Origin: Variibacter gotjawalensis
GTDB taxonomy: Bacteria; Pseudomonadota; Alphaproteobacteria; Rhizobiales; Xanthobacteraceae
Direction: 5' to 3'
Assembly: GCF_002355335.1 (NCBI RefSeq)
Contig: NZ_AP014946.1
Span: 186,001-250,000 of the forward strand
DNA length: 64,000 nucleotides
In this document: positions 41,784 to 50,568 of the stretch, piece by piece
How the letters are laid out: each line of letters opens with the position of its first letter
Position numbering within the stretch: the stretch's first letter is position 1
Made by a program: the position numbers and the translations under genes
The notes under the pieces: model-generated
What the model was told of the DNA's origin: nothing
The model's database searches: none
What the model saw: the letters and a program-made list of their open reading frames with translations, nothing else

Positions 41784-42673
41784 TGAGTACCACGCTCCCG
41801 TCCGATCCAGACCTTCAGCGCAAGCAGCGCCTGAAGGGCATTCTGCTTATGATGGGAGCGGTGTTCTTCTTCGCGTGTCTGGATTCGACCGCGAAGTATC
41901 TCAACAACTACATGGACACCGCGCAGGTCGTGTGGGCGCGCTACACCGCCGCCTTCCTGCTCGCATTTCTGTTCGTCAATCCGTTCACGTATCCGGGTCT
42001 GACCCGGACATCGCGGCTGCCGCTGCAGATTGGGCGTTCGATCCTACTGCTCGCGTCGACCGTGCTGAATGTCATCGCGCTCCGTTATTTGCGGCTCGAT
42101 CAGACGGCATCGATCCTGTTCTCGACTCCGTTCATCATCGCGCTGCTATCCGGCCCATTGCTCGGCGAGAAAATGTCGCGCAAGCGCTGGGGCGCGATCA
42201 TCGTCGGCTTTCTCGGCGTGCTCGTCGTCGTGCGGCCCGGCATCGGCGGCATGCATCCGGCAGCTCTGCTCTGCGTACTCGGCGCGATGTGCTATGCGAC
42301 CTACTCGATCGCGACGCGTCTTTTATCGCGTACAGATTCCAGCGAGACGACGCTGTTCTATTCGAACATCGTCGGCATCGTGGCGCTCAGCTTCATCCTG
42401 CCCTTCGTCTGGACCCCGCCGCAGAGCTGGTTCATCGCAATGCTGATGGTGTTTATCGGTGCCGCCGGAGCCTTCGGGCACTATCTGCTGATCCTCGCCC
42501 ACCGGCTCGCGCCGGCAGCCGTCCTCGCGCCGTTCGGCTACACGCAGATCGTCTGGATGATCGCGTCCGGATTCATTTTCTTCGATCAGCTGCCGGATCG
42601 ATACACCTTGATCGGCGCATCGATCGTCATCGGCTCCGGACTGTATTTGCTCTTCGCCGAACGCAGGCGTTGA
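41783..42673 (+). CDS. EamA/DMT-family transporter, second
   Basis: Inner-membrane metabolite carrier of 296 residues with about ten hydrophobic segments. GILLMMGAVFFFACLDSTAK opens the first EamA repeat; the second starts LLCVLGAMCYATYSIATRLL. The ATG at 41783 overlaps the SDR stop by one base (TGATG), a sign of translational coupling. Closer to the S-adenosylmethionine/riboflavin-type DMT subgroup in its LAPAAVLAPFGYTQIVWMI segment, but substrate remains unknown. Confidence 0.87.
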   Translation: MSTTLPSDPDLQRKQRLKGILLMMGAVFFFACLDSTAKYLNNYMDTAQVVWARYTAAFLLAFLFVNPFTYPGLTRTSRLPLQIGRSILLLASTVLNVIALRYLRLDQTASILFSTPFIIALLSGPLLGEKMSRKRWGAIIVGFLGVLVVVRPGIGGMHPAALLCVLGAMCYATYSIATRLLSRTDSSETTLFYSNIVGIVALSFILPFVWTPPQSWFIAMLMVFIGAAGAFGHYLLILAHRLAPAAVLAPFGYTQIVWMIASGFIFFDQLPDRYTLIGASIVIGSGLYLLFAERRR

Positions 42674-42715
42674 ATTCGCACTATCGACCGTCGTCACCTG
42701 AAAATCCCGCGGGCT

Positions 42716-42872
42716 GTCATCCCGGCCAAGCGAGCTGTGCTCGCGCGAGCCGGGATCCAAGTATCCCTGTCTAGGCTTGGGGTGCGTGGATCCCGGATAG
42801 CCGCGTTCGCGGTTCGCTTCGCGAGCTCCGCGCACTTTGTTCGCCGCGAACTCGCGGCTTCCGGGATGACAG
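42716..42872. repeat. Palindromic repeat, family F
   Basis: TGTCATCCCGGCC opens, inner arms CCGGGATCC/GGATCCCGG follow, and CCGGGATGACA closes it; a further GC-rich hairpin (GTTCGCGG..CCGCGAAC) lies in the middle. It takes up most of the gap between the EamA gene and the end of the convergent ATPase gene. Confidence 0.78.
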
Positions 42873-42902
42873 CTGAAAGGATGCAGCCCGTGCGTGATCC
42901 CT

Positions 42903-43970
42903 TTACGCTACCAACCGCTTGCCGCCGTCGGCGTCGTCGAACAAATGCACCAACTTCGGATCGGCCTTGAGGCGGATCTTATCGCCCGGCTTGAACATGT
43001 GGCGTTCGCGGAACACCGCGATCACGTCTTGACCGCCCATGCTGGCCGCAACCTGCACTTCCGAGCCGGTCGGCTCGACGACATGCACGACCGCTTCCGC
43101 GCCGTCATCCGCCAGCACGAAATGCTCCGGACGCACGCCGCAGGTGACAGCGCGCCCACCCCACGCAGCCGGAGCCGCAACCGGAAGCGTTACATCGCCG
43201 GGTCCGACGAAATTCGTCGAGCCGTTCGCCTTCACGGAGCCCTTGAGGAAGTTCATCGCCGGCGAGCCGATGAAGCCCGCGACGAATGTGTTGACCGGAT
43301 TGTCGTAGAGATCGAGCGGCGCGCCGATCTGCTCGACGATACCGTCATGCATGACGACGATCTTGTCGGCCATCGTCATCGCCTCGATCTGGTCGTGCGT
43401 GACGTAGACGGTGGTCGTCTTCAGGCGCTGATGCAGCTCCTTGATCTCGGTGCGCATCGCGACGCGCAGCTTGGCGTCGAGGTTCGACAACGGCTCGTCG
43501 AACAGGAACACCTGCGGATCGCGCACGATCGCGCGACCCATGGCGACGCGCTGGCGCTGGCCACCGGAGAGCTGACGCGGATAACGATCGAGATACGGCA
43601 CGAGCCCGAGGATCTCGGCCGCCGGCTTCACGCGCTTGTCGATCTCTTCCTGCGGCGCATTCTTCAACTTGAGCGAGAACGCCATGTTGTCGCGCACCGT
43701 CATATGCGGATAGAGCGCATAGTTCTGGAACACCATCGCGATGTCGCGCTCTTTCGGCGGCATGTTGTTGACGACACGCCCGCCGATCGAAATTTCACCC
43801 GATGTGATGTTCTCCAGCCCGGCAATCATCCGCAGCAGCGTCGACTTGCCGCAACCCGACGGGCCGACCAACACGACGAATTCGCCGTCGCTGATGGAAA
43901 CATCGACCCCGTGCAGCACCTTGGTCGCACCAAACTGCTTACGAACGTCCTTGACCAGGACTGGCGCCAT
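42903..43970 (-). CDS. UgpC/MalK-type ABC transporter ATPase
   Basis: ATP-hydrolysing subunit of a sugar or glycerol-3-phosphate importer. The 355 residues show Walker A GPSGCGKST, Q-loop MVFQNYALYPHM, signature LSGGQRQR, Walker B VFLFDEPLSNLD and the switch His in YVTHDQIEA, then a C-terminal TOBE/OB domain from about 240. The ATG at 43970 follows GGAGGAG. It is an orphan: no permease or binding protein of its family lies next to it, so it may serve several transporters. Confidence 0.92.
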   Translation of the reverse strand: MAPVLVKDVRKQFGATKVLHGVDVSISDGEFVVLVGPSGCGKSTLLRMIAGLENITSGEISIGGRVVNNMPPKERDIAMVFQNYALYPHMTVRDNMAFSLKLKNAPQEEIDKRVKPAAEILGLVPYLDRYPRQLSGGQRQRVAMGRAIVRDPQVFLFDEPLSNLDAKLRVAMRTEIKELHQRLKTTTVYVTHDQIEAMTMADKIVVMHDGIVEQIGAPLDLYDNPVNTFVAGFIGSPAMNFLKGSVKANGSTNFVGPGDVTLPVAAPAAWGGRAVTCGVRPEHFVLADDGAEAVVHVVEPTGSEVQVAASMGGQDVIAVFRERHMFKPGDKIRLKADPKLVHLFDDADGGKRLVA

Positions 43971-44228
43971 ACTCGCTCCTCCTACACGCGCGGTGCCGTT
44001 GTTGTTCCGGCCCTGCGCTGCCTCTGATTGTGGCGCGCATTGTTCCTAGCTTCCGCGTTGAAACGCAAGCCAAAAAGCCGCGAGCTTATCCCCGGCGCGA
44101 CCTTGACAGCGACGCCGTCATCATCCGCGAAAATCGCCGGCACGGCCTTGGCAAATGCTCTCCGTCACCGCATGGTGCGCGCCCGAAAGCCGCACAAAAT
44201 CAGCGGCACCGCGGAGGAGAGCGTTAGA

Positions 44229-45200
44229 ATGGCCGGCGAGAAGGCAGCGGTATTGGTCCTTGGCCCCCCGAAGAAGATCATCGTCGAGGGTTTGGCGGAG
44301 GATTTTCACGTTCATCACATCTTCAATCCGAAGGATGTCGATGACGCCTGGCTGACGAAACACGGCGCGTCGATCGTCGCTGCGGCTCACGCCGGCCCGC
44401 CCGGCGCCGTCAACGCCGCCATGATGGACCGCATGCCGAACCTGAAATTCATCTCCAGCTTCGGCGTCGGCTACGACCACATCGACGCCAAGCACGCGGC
44501 AACCCGCGGCGTCACCGTCACCAACACACCCGATGTGCTGAACGAAGAAGTCGCCGACACGGCGCTTGGCCTGCTGCTCTCGACCGTCCGCGAATTTCCG
44601 CAATCGGAGCGTTTTCTCCGCGCCGGCAAGTGGCCGGGTGGCGATTACCGCCTCACCGCATCGCTGCGCAATCGCACGGTCGGCATGGTCGGCCTCGGCC
44701 GCATCGGCAAGGCGATTACGCGCCGTCTCGACGCGATGAACGTGCCGGTCGTGTACCACACGCGAACGAAGCAGCCGGACGTCGCCTATCGCCACTACGC
44801 GAACCTCGTCGAGATGGCCAAAGACGTCGATGTTCTTCTTGTCATCACGCCGGGCGGCGCGGCGACCAAGAACCTCATCAACGCAGAGGTGCTCAAAGCC
44901 CTTGGCCCCGACGGCATCCTCATCAACATGGCGCGCGGCACCGTGGTCGATGAGGCGGCTCTGCTCGATGCCTTGAAGAACGGCACGATCCTCACCGCCG
45001 GCCTCGATGTGTTCATGAATGAGCCCGAAGTCCACCCGGATCTGATCGCCAACGAGAATATCGTGATGTTCCCGCATCTCGGCTCGTCGACCAAACCAAC
45101 CCGCGCCGCAATGGAGCAGTTGGTCGTCGACAATCTGCGGGCGTGGAAATCCGGCAAGGCGCCGCTGACGCCGGTGCCCGAGACACCCTGGAAAGGCTGA
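44229..45200 (+). CDS. D-2-hydroxyacid dehydrogenase
   Basis: NAD(P)-dependent enzyme of 323 residues, probably acting on glyoxylate/hydroxypyruvate or another 2-keto acid. GMVGLGRIGKAI binds the cofactor; the catalytic Arg (INMARGTVVDEAAL), Glu (MNEPEV) and His (FPHLGSSTKPTR) are in the right order. ATG at 44229 is favoured by GGAGAG upstream; the frame extends to 44028 but the added region lacks similarity features. The Inh-like gene follows 6 bases later. Confidence 0.9.
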   Translation: MAGEKAAVLVLGPPKKIIVEGLAEDFHVHHIFNPKDVDDAWLTKHGASIVAAAHAGPPGAVNAAMMDRMPNLKFISSFGVGYDHIDAKHAATRGVTVTNTPDVLNEEVADTALGLLLSTVREFPQSERFLRAGKWPGGDYRLTASLRNRTVGMVGLGRIGKAITRRLDAMNVPVVYHTRTKQPDVAYRHYANLVEMAKDVDVLLVITPGGAATKNLINAEVLKALGPDGILINMARGTVVDEAALLDALKNGTILTAGLDVFMNEPEVHPDLIANENIVMFPHLGSSTKPTRAAMEQLVVDNLRAWKSGKAPLTPVPETPWKG

Positions 45201-45206
45201 CGATTG

Positions 45207-45875
45207 ATGCGTCTGCTCATCGTGATGATAGCTCTGATCGCGATGGCGGGCGCAGCAACCGCGCAGGAACCCCCGCGCGCGCTGATCGGCACCTGGGAGA
45301 TGTCGAACGCCGAACGTGACCGCAGCTGCCAGCTGACGCTGAAGAACACCCCCGCCGGTCAAGGCTTCGCGCTCGAATGGGACAAGCGCTGTCTCGAGAT
45401 TTTCCCGTTTCCGCGCGAGGTCGTCGCCTGGAAAATCGGCGCACGCGAGGCAATCGCGCTGATCAATGCACGCGGCCAAAGCGTGCTCGAACTCACCGAA
45501 GTCGAAGGCGGCCTCTATGAAGGCGAGCGGCCCGGCCAAGGTCTCGTCTTCCTGCAGAGCGTCGCCAGCACCGCCGCCGAGCAGCGCAAGCCCGAAGAGC
45601 TGATCGGTGACTGGGCCTTCGCACGCGCAGAAGGGCCGCCGCTCTGCCACATCACGCTGATGAACACGCCGGGCACCCGCGAGACTTACGCGCTGCGCGT
45701 CAAACCGGGCTGCGACGAAGGCATCGCGAGGCTCGGCCTCAATTCCTGGCGGATCGACCGCACGCAACTCCTGATCGCGCCGCAGCGCGGCGACAGCTGG
45801 CGCTTCGAGGACACCGACGGGCGCTGGCGCCGCATTCCGACGCGGCCGGATTCGTTATTGCTGACAAGACCCTGA
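45207..45875 (+). CDS. Exported protein with two AprI/Inh-like protease-inhibitor domains
   Basis: Predicted periplasmic inhibitor of serralysin-type metalloproteases. The ATG at 45207 starts a clean signal peptide (MRLLIVMIALIAMAGAATA, then QEPPR). Two repeats follow: LIGTWEMSNAERDRSCQLTL to about residue 113, and LIGDWAFARAEGPPLCHITL from about 130. Each has a Cys in that strand and a second later (KRCLEI, KPGCDEG), the likely disulfide. A duplicated Inh fold in one chain is unusual. No protease gene is near; the neighbour is a hydroxyacid dehydrogenase. Domain identity rests on pattern memory, not a search. Confidence 0.7.
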   Translation: MRLLIVMIALIAMAGAATAQEPPRALIGTWEMSNAERDRSCQLTLKNTPAGQGFALEWDKRCLEIFPFPREVVAWKIGAREAIALINARGQSVLELTEVEGGLYEGERPGQGLVFLQSVASTAAEQRKPEELIGDWAFARAEGPPLCHITLMNTPGTRETYALRVKPGCDEGIARLGLNSWRIDRTQLLIAPQRGDSWRFEDTDGRWRRIPTRPDSLLLTRP

Positions 45876-45930
45876 CGCCGGGCCGCATTCGCGTGTTCAC
45901 GTTCCGCCCCGGCCGTGGCATGGTCGGTTG

Positions 45931-46422
45931 ATGCTCATCGAGTCGCTGACAACCACAACGACAATCATCCGCGACGGCCGTCAGTCGCCGACCGCCTTGC
46001 TGGTCGCGCGCGGCACCTGCCGCCTGCTGCGCCAGCTGGGCTTCGCGGCCGTCCCCGAGATGCCGCTCGCCTCCGGCCGCCGCGCCGATCTCGCCGCGCT
46101 CGGCCGCGACGGTGAATTCTGGATCGTCGAGATCAAATCCTCGATCGAGGATTTCCGCGTCGACCAGAAGTGGCCCGAATACCGCTGGCATTGCGACCGC
46201 CTGTGGTTCGCCACCGCGCCGCACGTGCCGATCGAGATATTTCCCGAAGACGCGGGCCTCATCGTCGCCGACAGCTACGGCGCCGAGATCATCCGCGACG
46301 CGCCCGAGCACAAACTCCCGGCCGCCACCCGCCGCAGCATGCTGCTGCGCTATGCGCGGCTCGCCGCCTCGCGCCTGCACGGGTTGTCGGATCCTTCGGT
46401 CATCGGAGATCTTGAACTCTAA
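45931..46422 (+). CDS. mmcB: MmcB-family DNA repair nuclease-like protein
   Basis: PD-(D/E)XK-fold protein of 163 residues; in Caulobacter MmcB belongs to the DNA damage response. GRRADLAAL carries the acidic residue and FWIVEIKSSIEDFRVD the E-x-K pair of the active site. It ends near a repeat whose first bases overlap its stop. The ATG at 45931 (with a TTG just before) is the likely start. GTTC motifs ahead of it do not have the 7-base spacing of a LexA box. Confidence 0.85.
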   Translation: MLIESLTTTTTIIRDGRQSPTALLVARGTCRLLRQLGFAAVPEMPLASGRRADLAALGRDGEFWIVEIKSSIEDFRVDQKWPEYRWHCDRLWFATAPHVPIEIFPEDAGLIVADSYGAEIIRDAPEHKLPAATRRSMLLRYARLAASRLHGLSDPSVIGDLEL

Positions 46423-46469
46423 GCATGATCCCGAAAAGTGGACACCGGTTTTCGGATAGGATCATGCTT
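46421..46469. repeat. Palindromic repeat, family G
   Basis: AAGCATGATCC and GGATCATGCTT are perfect 11-base arms; inside them CCGAAAA and TTTTCGG pair again around GTGGACACC. It overlaps the mmcB stop codon and could act as a transcript end or boundary between mmcB and recR. The same palindrome family is familiar from related genomes. Confidence 0.85.
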
Positions 46470-46484
46470 CAGAAAGAATCGAGG

Positions 46485-46517
46485 CTATGTTTCCCGATTC
46501 TTCAACGGGAAACATAG
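46485..46517 (+). promoter_or_regulatory. 12-base-pair hairpin just ahead of recR
   Basis: CTATGTTTCCCG (46485-46496), a 9-base loop and CGGGAAACATAG (46506-46517) form a perfect inverted repeat ending 5 bases before the recR ATG. In RNA it would bury the ribosome binding region; in DNA it has dyad symmetry like an operator. No regulator can be named. Confidence 0.5.
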
Positions 46518-46522
46518 TTGAG

Positions 46523-47128
46523 ATGCCGAAGGCTGTTGCGGGTCCCGAGATTGAGCGGCTGATCCAGCTGCTGGCGCGCCTGCCGGGCCTCGGCCCGCGC
46601 TCGGCGCGGCGTGCTGCGCTGTTCCTCATCAAGAAGCGTGAGCCTTTGATGGCGCCGCTCGCCGGCGCTCTGCAAACGGCGCTTGAGACCATCACGGTCT
46701 GCAACACCTGCGGCAACGTCGATAGCCAAAACCCCTGCACGGTGTGCAGCGATCCGCGTCGCGATGACAATGTGATCATCGTCGTCGCCGACGTCGCCGA
46801 CCTCTGGGCGCTCGAACGCGCCACCGCCGTCAATGCGAAATATCACGTACTCGGCGGCACGCTCTCGCCGCTTGACGGCGTCGGCCCGGACGACCTCACC
46901 ATCGGCGCATTGGTCGAGCGCGCGCATGCGCCCGAGGTCACCGAGGTGATCCTCGCGCTCAACGCGACCGTCGATGGGCAGACGACGGTGCACTACATCA
47001 CCGACCTGCTGCACAGCGCGAACGTGAAAGTGACGCGCCTCGCGCACGGCGTGCCGGTCGGCGGCGAACTCGATTATCTCGATGAGGGAACGCTCGCCGC
47101 CGCGATGCGGCAGCGCACGCAGATTTAA
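46523..47128 (+). CDS. recR: Recombination mediator RecR
   Basis: Acts with RecF and RecO to load RecA on gaps. The 201 residues match the family length. The helix-hairpin-helix [18 protein letters not shown], the zinc finger [16 protein letters not shown] and the Toprim region ([16 protein letters not shown] and [12 protein letters not shown]) are present. The frame is open to 46487, but [13 protein letters not shown] at 46523 is the natural start. Its usual neighbours dnaX and ybaB are absent. Its stop overlaps the ampG stop on the other strand. Confidence 0.95.
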   Translation: MPKAVAGPEIERLIQLLARLPGLGPRSARRAALFLIKKREPLMAPLAGALQTALETITVCNTCGNVDSQNPCTVCSDPRRDDNVIIVVADVADLWALERATAVNAKYHVLGGTLSPLDGVGPDDLTIGALVERAHAPEVTEVILALNATVDGQTTVHYITDLLHSANVKVTRLAHGVPVGGELDYLDEGTLAAAMRQRTQI

Positions 47129-48486
47129 TCATCCGCCGCCACGACGCGGACGGGGCCGAGCTGCGCGAAATGCCCGCGCGCCTGCAGGATCGCGAGCAAC
47201 ACGAGGCTCGGTATCGCGACCAGCGTCGACAGCACGAAGAACAGCGGCCACCCGGTGCGCGCCGCGACATACCCTGCGCCCGCTGAAAGATACGTGCGCC
47301 CGACCGCCGCGAGCGCGGTCAGCAATGCGAATTGCGTCGCCGTATGCAGCGGCGAATTGCACAGCGCGGAGAGATACGCGACGAAAATCACGGTGCCGAT
47401 CGCGCCGGTGAAATTCTCCGCGATGATCGCGGCCGTCAGCGCCCAATGATTGAGCCCGACGAACGCGAGCCACGAAAACACGAGGTTCGAGATCGCCTGC
47501 AGAAATGCGCCGATCCACAGACACGTCGTCAGCGGCAAAGCGCGCGCGACATAGCCGCCCGCGAAGCCACCGACCAGCGTCGCGATGAGCCCGACGCCCT
47601 TCACGAGATTCGCGTAGTCGGTCCGCGTGAAACCAAGGTCGATCACGAACGGCGCCGTCATCGTGCCCGCGAATGCATCGCAGAATTTGTAGAAGATGAC
47701 GAACACCAGCACGACGATCGCCATCTCGCGGTTGAGAAACTCGTTGAACGCGCCATAAGCCGCCTTCGCGACACGGCCGACCGGATTTTCGCTCGCCCGC
47801 GCAGCCTTCACCTCGTCGCTTTCATGCGGCTCGGTCGCGATGAGCGTCGTGACGATGCCGATGCCGACCAGCGCCGCCATCGCGGCGTAACTCCACTGCC
47901 ACGCGGCCGTTTTGCTGAAGCCGAGCCACTCGAAGCCGGTGACGACGTAAAGCGCGCCGACGGTCGAAGCCAGCATGCCGATACGATAGGCCGCGACGAA
48001 GGACGCCATGCCGGCCGCCTGCTCGCGCTCTTCCAGCGTTTCGACGCGGAACGCATCGATGACGATGTCCTGCGTCGCCGACGCTGCGGCAACGAGCAGT
48101 GCACCGAGCGCGACGAACCACGGCGAGGCCGCCGGATTCTGCACGGCAAGGAACAGGATCGCGGCCGCCAATAGAAGCTGCGCGAAGACGAGCCAGCCGC
48201 GCCGCCGCCCGAGCACGCGCGAGAGCACCGGCACGTCGAGCCCGTCGACCACCGGCGCCCAGAGGAATTTCAGCGTGTAGGGCGTGCCGACCAGCGCGAA
48301 GAGGCCGATGGTACCGAGATCGACACCGGCTTCACGCATCCAGATCAACAGCGACGACCCAGACAACGCGAGCGGAAGGCCCGACGCGAAGCCGAGCATC
48401 ATAACGATGAGGACACGCGGCTTGAGATAAACGCTGAGCGTTTCACTCCAATGCGGCTTTGCGGCCGGGGAAGACGTCGCGGTCAT
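47125..48486 (-). CDS. ampG: AmpG-like muropeptide permease (MFS)
   Basis: Inner-membrane importer for cell-wall fragments in peptidoglycan recycling. The 453 residues have about twelve hydrophobic segments; the first region [20 protein letters not shown], then [19 protein letters not shown] and [12 protein letters not shown] are the hallmarks of the AmpG branch of MFS. Start ATG at 48486. In beta-lactamase-bearing bacteria this importer feeds AmpR signals, but no ampC or ampR is in the window. Confidence 0.88.
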   Translation of the reverse strand: MTATSSPAAKPHWSETLSVYLKPRVLIVMMLGFASGLPLALSGSSLLIWMREAGVDLGTIGLFALVGTPYTLKFLWAPVVDGLDVPVLSRVLGRRRGWLVFAQLLLAAAILFLAVQNPAASPWFVALGALLVAAASATQDIVIDAFRVETLEEREQAAGMASFVAAYRIGMLASTVGALYVVTGFEWLGFSKTAAWQWSYAAMAALVGIGIVTTLIATEPHESDEVKAARASENPVGRVAKAAYGAFNEFLNREMAIVVLVFVIFYKFCDAFAGTMTAPFVIDLGFTRTDYANLVKGVGLIATLVGGFAGGYVARALPLTTCLWIGAFLQAISNLVFSWLAFVGLNHWALTAAIIAENFTGAIGTVIFVAYLSALCNSPLHTATQFALLTALAAVGRTYLSAGAGYVAARTGWPLFFVLSTLVAIPSLVLLAILQARGHFAQLGPVRVVAADD

Positions 48487-48503
48487 GCCGGCCGCCCCCT
48501 CTC

Positions 48504-48642
48504 CCGCTCACCCCCGCGAAAGCGGGGGTCCAGCCCGCGTGCGTCAGCACGCTCAAACAACGCGGTAGCGTTCTCGCTAGGCCAAGTTACCGCGCCCTGC
48601 CGGGCGCTCGCTGGATGCCCGCTTTCGCGGGCATGAGCGGAG
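48504..48642. repeat. Dispersed palindromic repeat, family B (copy 2)
   Basis: CCCCCGCGAAAGCGGGGG at 48510-48527 and CCCGCTTTCGCGGGC near the end, same outer arms and orientation as 19734-19860, different centre. It fills most of the gap upstream of ampG and downstream of the rmuC stop. Confidence 0.82.
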
Positions 48643-48719
48643 CGAGTGGCAAAGGCTTTTTGCGATCCCATACGCTCAGGTAGCAAAATGCGCTTTGAGT
48701 CGCTATGCGGCTGCCCAAA

Positions 48720-49892
48720 TCACTCGGCGGCGTCGCGCCGCAGGGGCCGCGGCAGCGCCAAGCCGGCCTCGCGCGGCTCCTCGAAATCGAGTTCGTTGAT
48801 CCGCGTCGCCCGCTTTTCGATCTTGTCGCGCGACAGCATGATCTGCCGCACATCCTCATTCGCTTGCCCAAAATGGCGCTGCAGATTGACGACGCGCTCG
48901 TTGAGCCGCCCGAGATCCTGCATCAGATGGCCGACCTCGGTCTGAATCTGGCTCGCCGCCTCGCGCATCCGCGCATCCTTCTGAATTTGCTGGACGACCT
49001 GGATCGCCAGCATAAGCAATGCCGGCGAAACCAGCACGACGCGCGAGCGGTAAGCCTTCTGCACGATGTCGTCGAACGCATCGTGCAGTTCCGCGTAAAC
49101 GGACTCGGACGGCACGAAAATCAGCGCCATTTCCTGCGTCTCGCCCGGAATGAGATAGCGCGCGACATCGCCGACATGCTTGCCGAGATCGGCGCGCAGC
49201 CGCTGCCCGGCGCGCTTGCGTTCGTCGTCGCTCTTCGCTTGACCGAAGGCCGTGATGGCTTCGAGCGGAAACTTCGAGTCGATCACCAGTGGCCGCTCGT
49301 CGGGGAGAAACACCACGCAATCGGGCCGCAAGCCGTTCGAGAGCGTGTGCTGAAACGCATAGGCGTTCGACGGCAAGCCATCGCGGACGATCGCTTCCAT
49401 CCGCGCCTGCCCGAAAGCGCCGCGCGCCTGCTTGTTGGCGAGCACTTCCCTCAACGACGTTACCTGCGTCGAAAGGTCCGAGATATTCTTCTGCGCATTG
49501 TCGATCAGCGCGAGACGCTCATAGAGATGCCGAAGATTGTCGGTCGTCTTGTTGGTGGTCGCTTCCATCGACTGGCCCAGCCGATGCGTCACCGAATCGA
49601 GCCGTTCACTGACCGAACGAGCGAGTTCCGACTGCTGGCTCGCGAACATGTCGCCCATATTCTGCATGCGGCCGGTCATTTCCGACTGGATGCGGGCAAC
49701 CTCGCCCATCCGCTGCTCGAGTTCGAGCGCGAGAAGCTGGCGCTCGGTCGCCTCCAGCTTGCGGTTGCTCGCCGCCCGCGATGCCGCGATCGCGATCCAA
49801 AGAAGAAGGAGCCCGGCAAGCATCACGCCGCCCGCCGTCACCATCGCGAGCGTCACCTTCGTGCCGCCGACAATCCAGAGAATCTGATCCAT
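48720..49892 (-). CDS. rmuC: DNA recombination protein RmuC
   Basis: Membrane-anchored nuclease-like protein that limits inversions at repeats. From the ATG at 49892 (390 residues) an N-terminal membrane helix (about 17-40) leads into a coiled coil (about 42-170), then the RmuC domain (VVFLPDERPLVIDSKFPLEA, then ETQEMALIFVPSESVYAELH), a PD-(D/E)XK-like fold. A LexA-type box lies 30 bases upstream, predicting SOS control. Divergent from def. Confidence 0.93.
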   Translation of the reverse strand: MDQILWIVGGTKVTLAMVTAGGVMLAGLLLLWIAIAASRAASNRKLEATERQLLALELEQRMGEVARIQSEMTGRMQNMGDMFASQQSELARSVSERLDSVTHRLGQSMEATTNKTTDNLRHLYERLALIDNAQKNISDLSTQVTSLREVLANKQARGAFGQARMEAIVRDGLPSNAYAFQHTLSNGLRPDCVVFLPDERPLVIDSKFPLEAITAFGQAKSDDERKRAGQRLRADLGKHVGDVARYLIPGETQEMALIFVPSESVYAELHDAFDDIVQKAYRSRVVLVSPALLMLAIQVVQQIQKDARMREAASQIQTEVGHLMQDLGRLNERVVNLQRHFGQANEDVRQIMLSRDKIEKRATRINELDFEEPREAGLALPRPLRRDAAE

Positions 49893-49921
49893 GCGGCGAA
49901 CATAACGTGATTCGCCTCTCA

Positions 49922-49936
49922 GAACGAATAGAGAAC
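49922..49936 (-). promoter_or_regulatory. Canonical LexA-type box upstream of rmuC
   Basis: Read towards rmuC: GTTC TCTATTC GTTC, an exact GTTC-N7-GTTC direct repeat. It ends 29 bases before the rmuC ATG and lies where a promoter would be. It is 65 bases from the def -35, on the far side, so it should act on rmuC. Confidence 0.6.
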
Positions 49937-50000
49937 AATCGGATGGTTAATGTCCGTTCGCCTCATCCACTGCTGCCAAAGCCTGAATGATCGCAACCAA

Positions 50001-50029
50001 TTGACCCGCGCGATCGAACGAAATACATC
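50001..50029 (+). promoter_or_regulatory. Predicted promoter of def-fmt-truA
   Basis: TTGACC (50001-50006), a 17-base spacer and TACATC (50024-50029). The transcript would start near 50035-50036, which is the def ATG itself, so the mRNA may be leaderless. Confidence 0.5.
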
Positions 50030-50035
50030 GCCCGC

Positions 50036-50551
50036 ATGGCGATCCGCCCCCTAGTCATCTTGCCCGACGCGCAGCTGCGCCAGGTCTCCGAACCGGTCCA
50101 AAAGATCGACGCCGACATCAAGCGTCTGATCGAGGAGATGTTTGAGACCATGTACGACGCGCCCGGCATCGGCCTGGCCGCGATCCAGGTCGGCGTGCCG
50201 AAGCGCGTCGTCACGATGGATCTGTCGCGCGGCGAGGAAGAGCGCGCACCGCGCGTCTTCATCAATCCGGAGATTGTCGAGAGCTCGGAAGAGCTTTCGA
50301 GCTACGAAGAGGGCTGCCTCTCGATTCCAGAGATTCACGAAGACGTCGAGCGACCTGCCCGCGTCCGCGTAAAATATCTCGACGAGAAAGGCGCCGCGCA
50401 GGAAATTGAAGCCGACGGGCTGCTCGCGACCTGCCTGCAGCACGAGATCGACCACCTCAACGGCGTGCTCTTCATCGATCACATATCGAAGCTGAAGCGC
50501 GACCGCATCGTGAAGAAATTCGTCAAGGCCGCCAAACGCGCGGCAAGCTAA
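50036..50551 (+). CDS. def: Peptide deformylase
   Basis: Removes the formyl group from new proteins. The 171 residues have motif 1 [10 protein letters not shown] (44-53), motif 2 EGCLSIP with metal Cys94, and motif 3 QHEIDHLNG (135-143). Start ATG at 50036 with no upstream ribosome site, consistent with a leaderless message. fmt follows after 17 bases. The pair removes and adds the same formyl group at the two ends of protein synthesis. Confidence 0.97.
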   Translation: MAIRPLVILPDAQLRQVSEPVQKIDADIKRLIEEMFETMYDAPGIGLAAIQVGVPKRVVTMDLSRGEEERAPRVFINPEIVESSEELSSYEEGCLSIPEIHEDVERPARVRVKYLDEKGAAQEIEADGLLATCLQHEIDHLNGVLFIDHISKLKRDRIVKKFVKAAKRAAS

Positions 50552-50568
50552 CAACGCGCGGGGACCAC

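Noticed and set aside
44103-44108. Perfect TTGACA ahead of the hydroxyacid dehydrogenase gene
   Set aside because: No acceptable -10 element 16-18 bases downstream.
44121-45767. 548-residue minus-strand frame opposite the hydroxyacid dehydrogenase and inhibitor genes
   Set aside because: Composition and coverage match antisense shadowing in GC-rich DNA.
45894-45904. Two GTTC units upstream of mmcB, as a LexA box
   Set aside because: The spacing is far from 7 bases.
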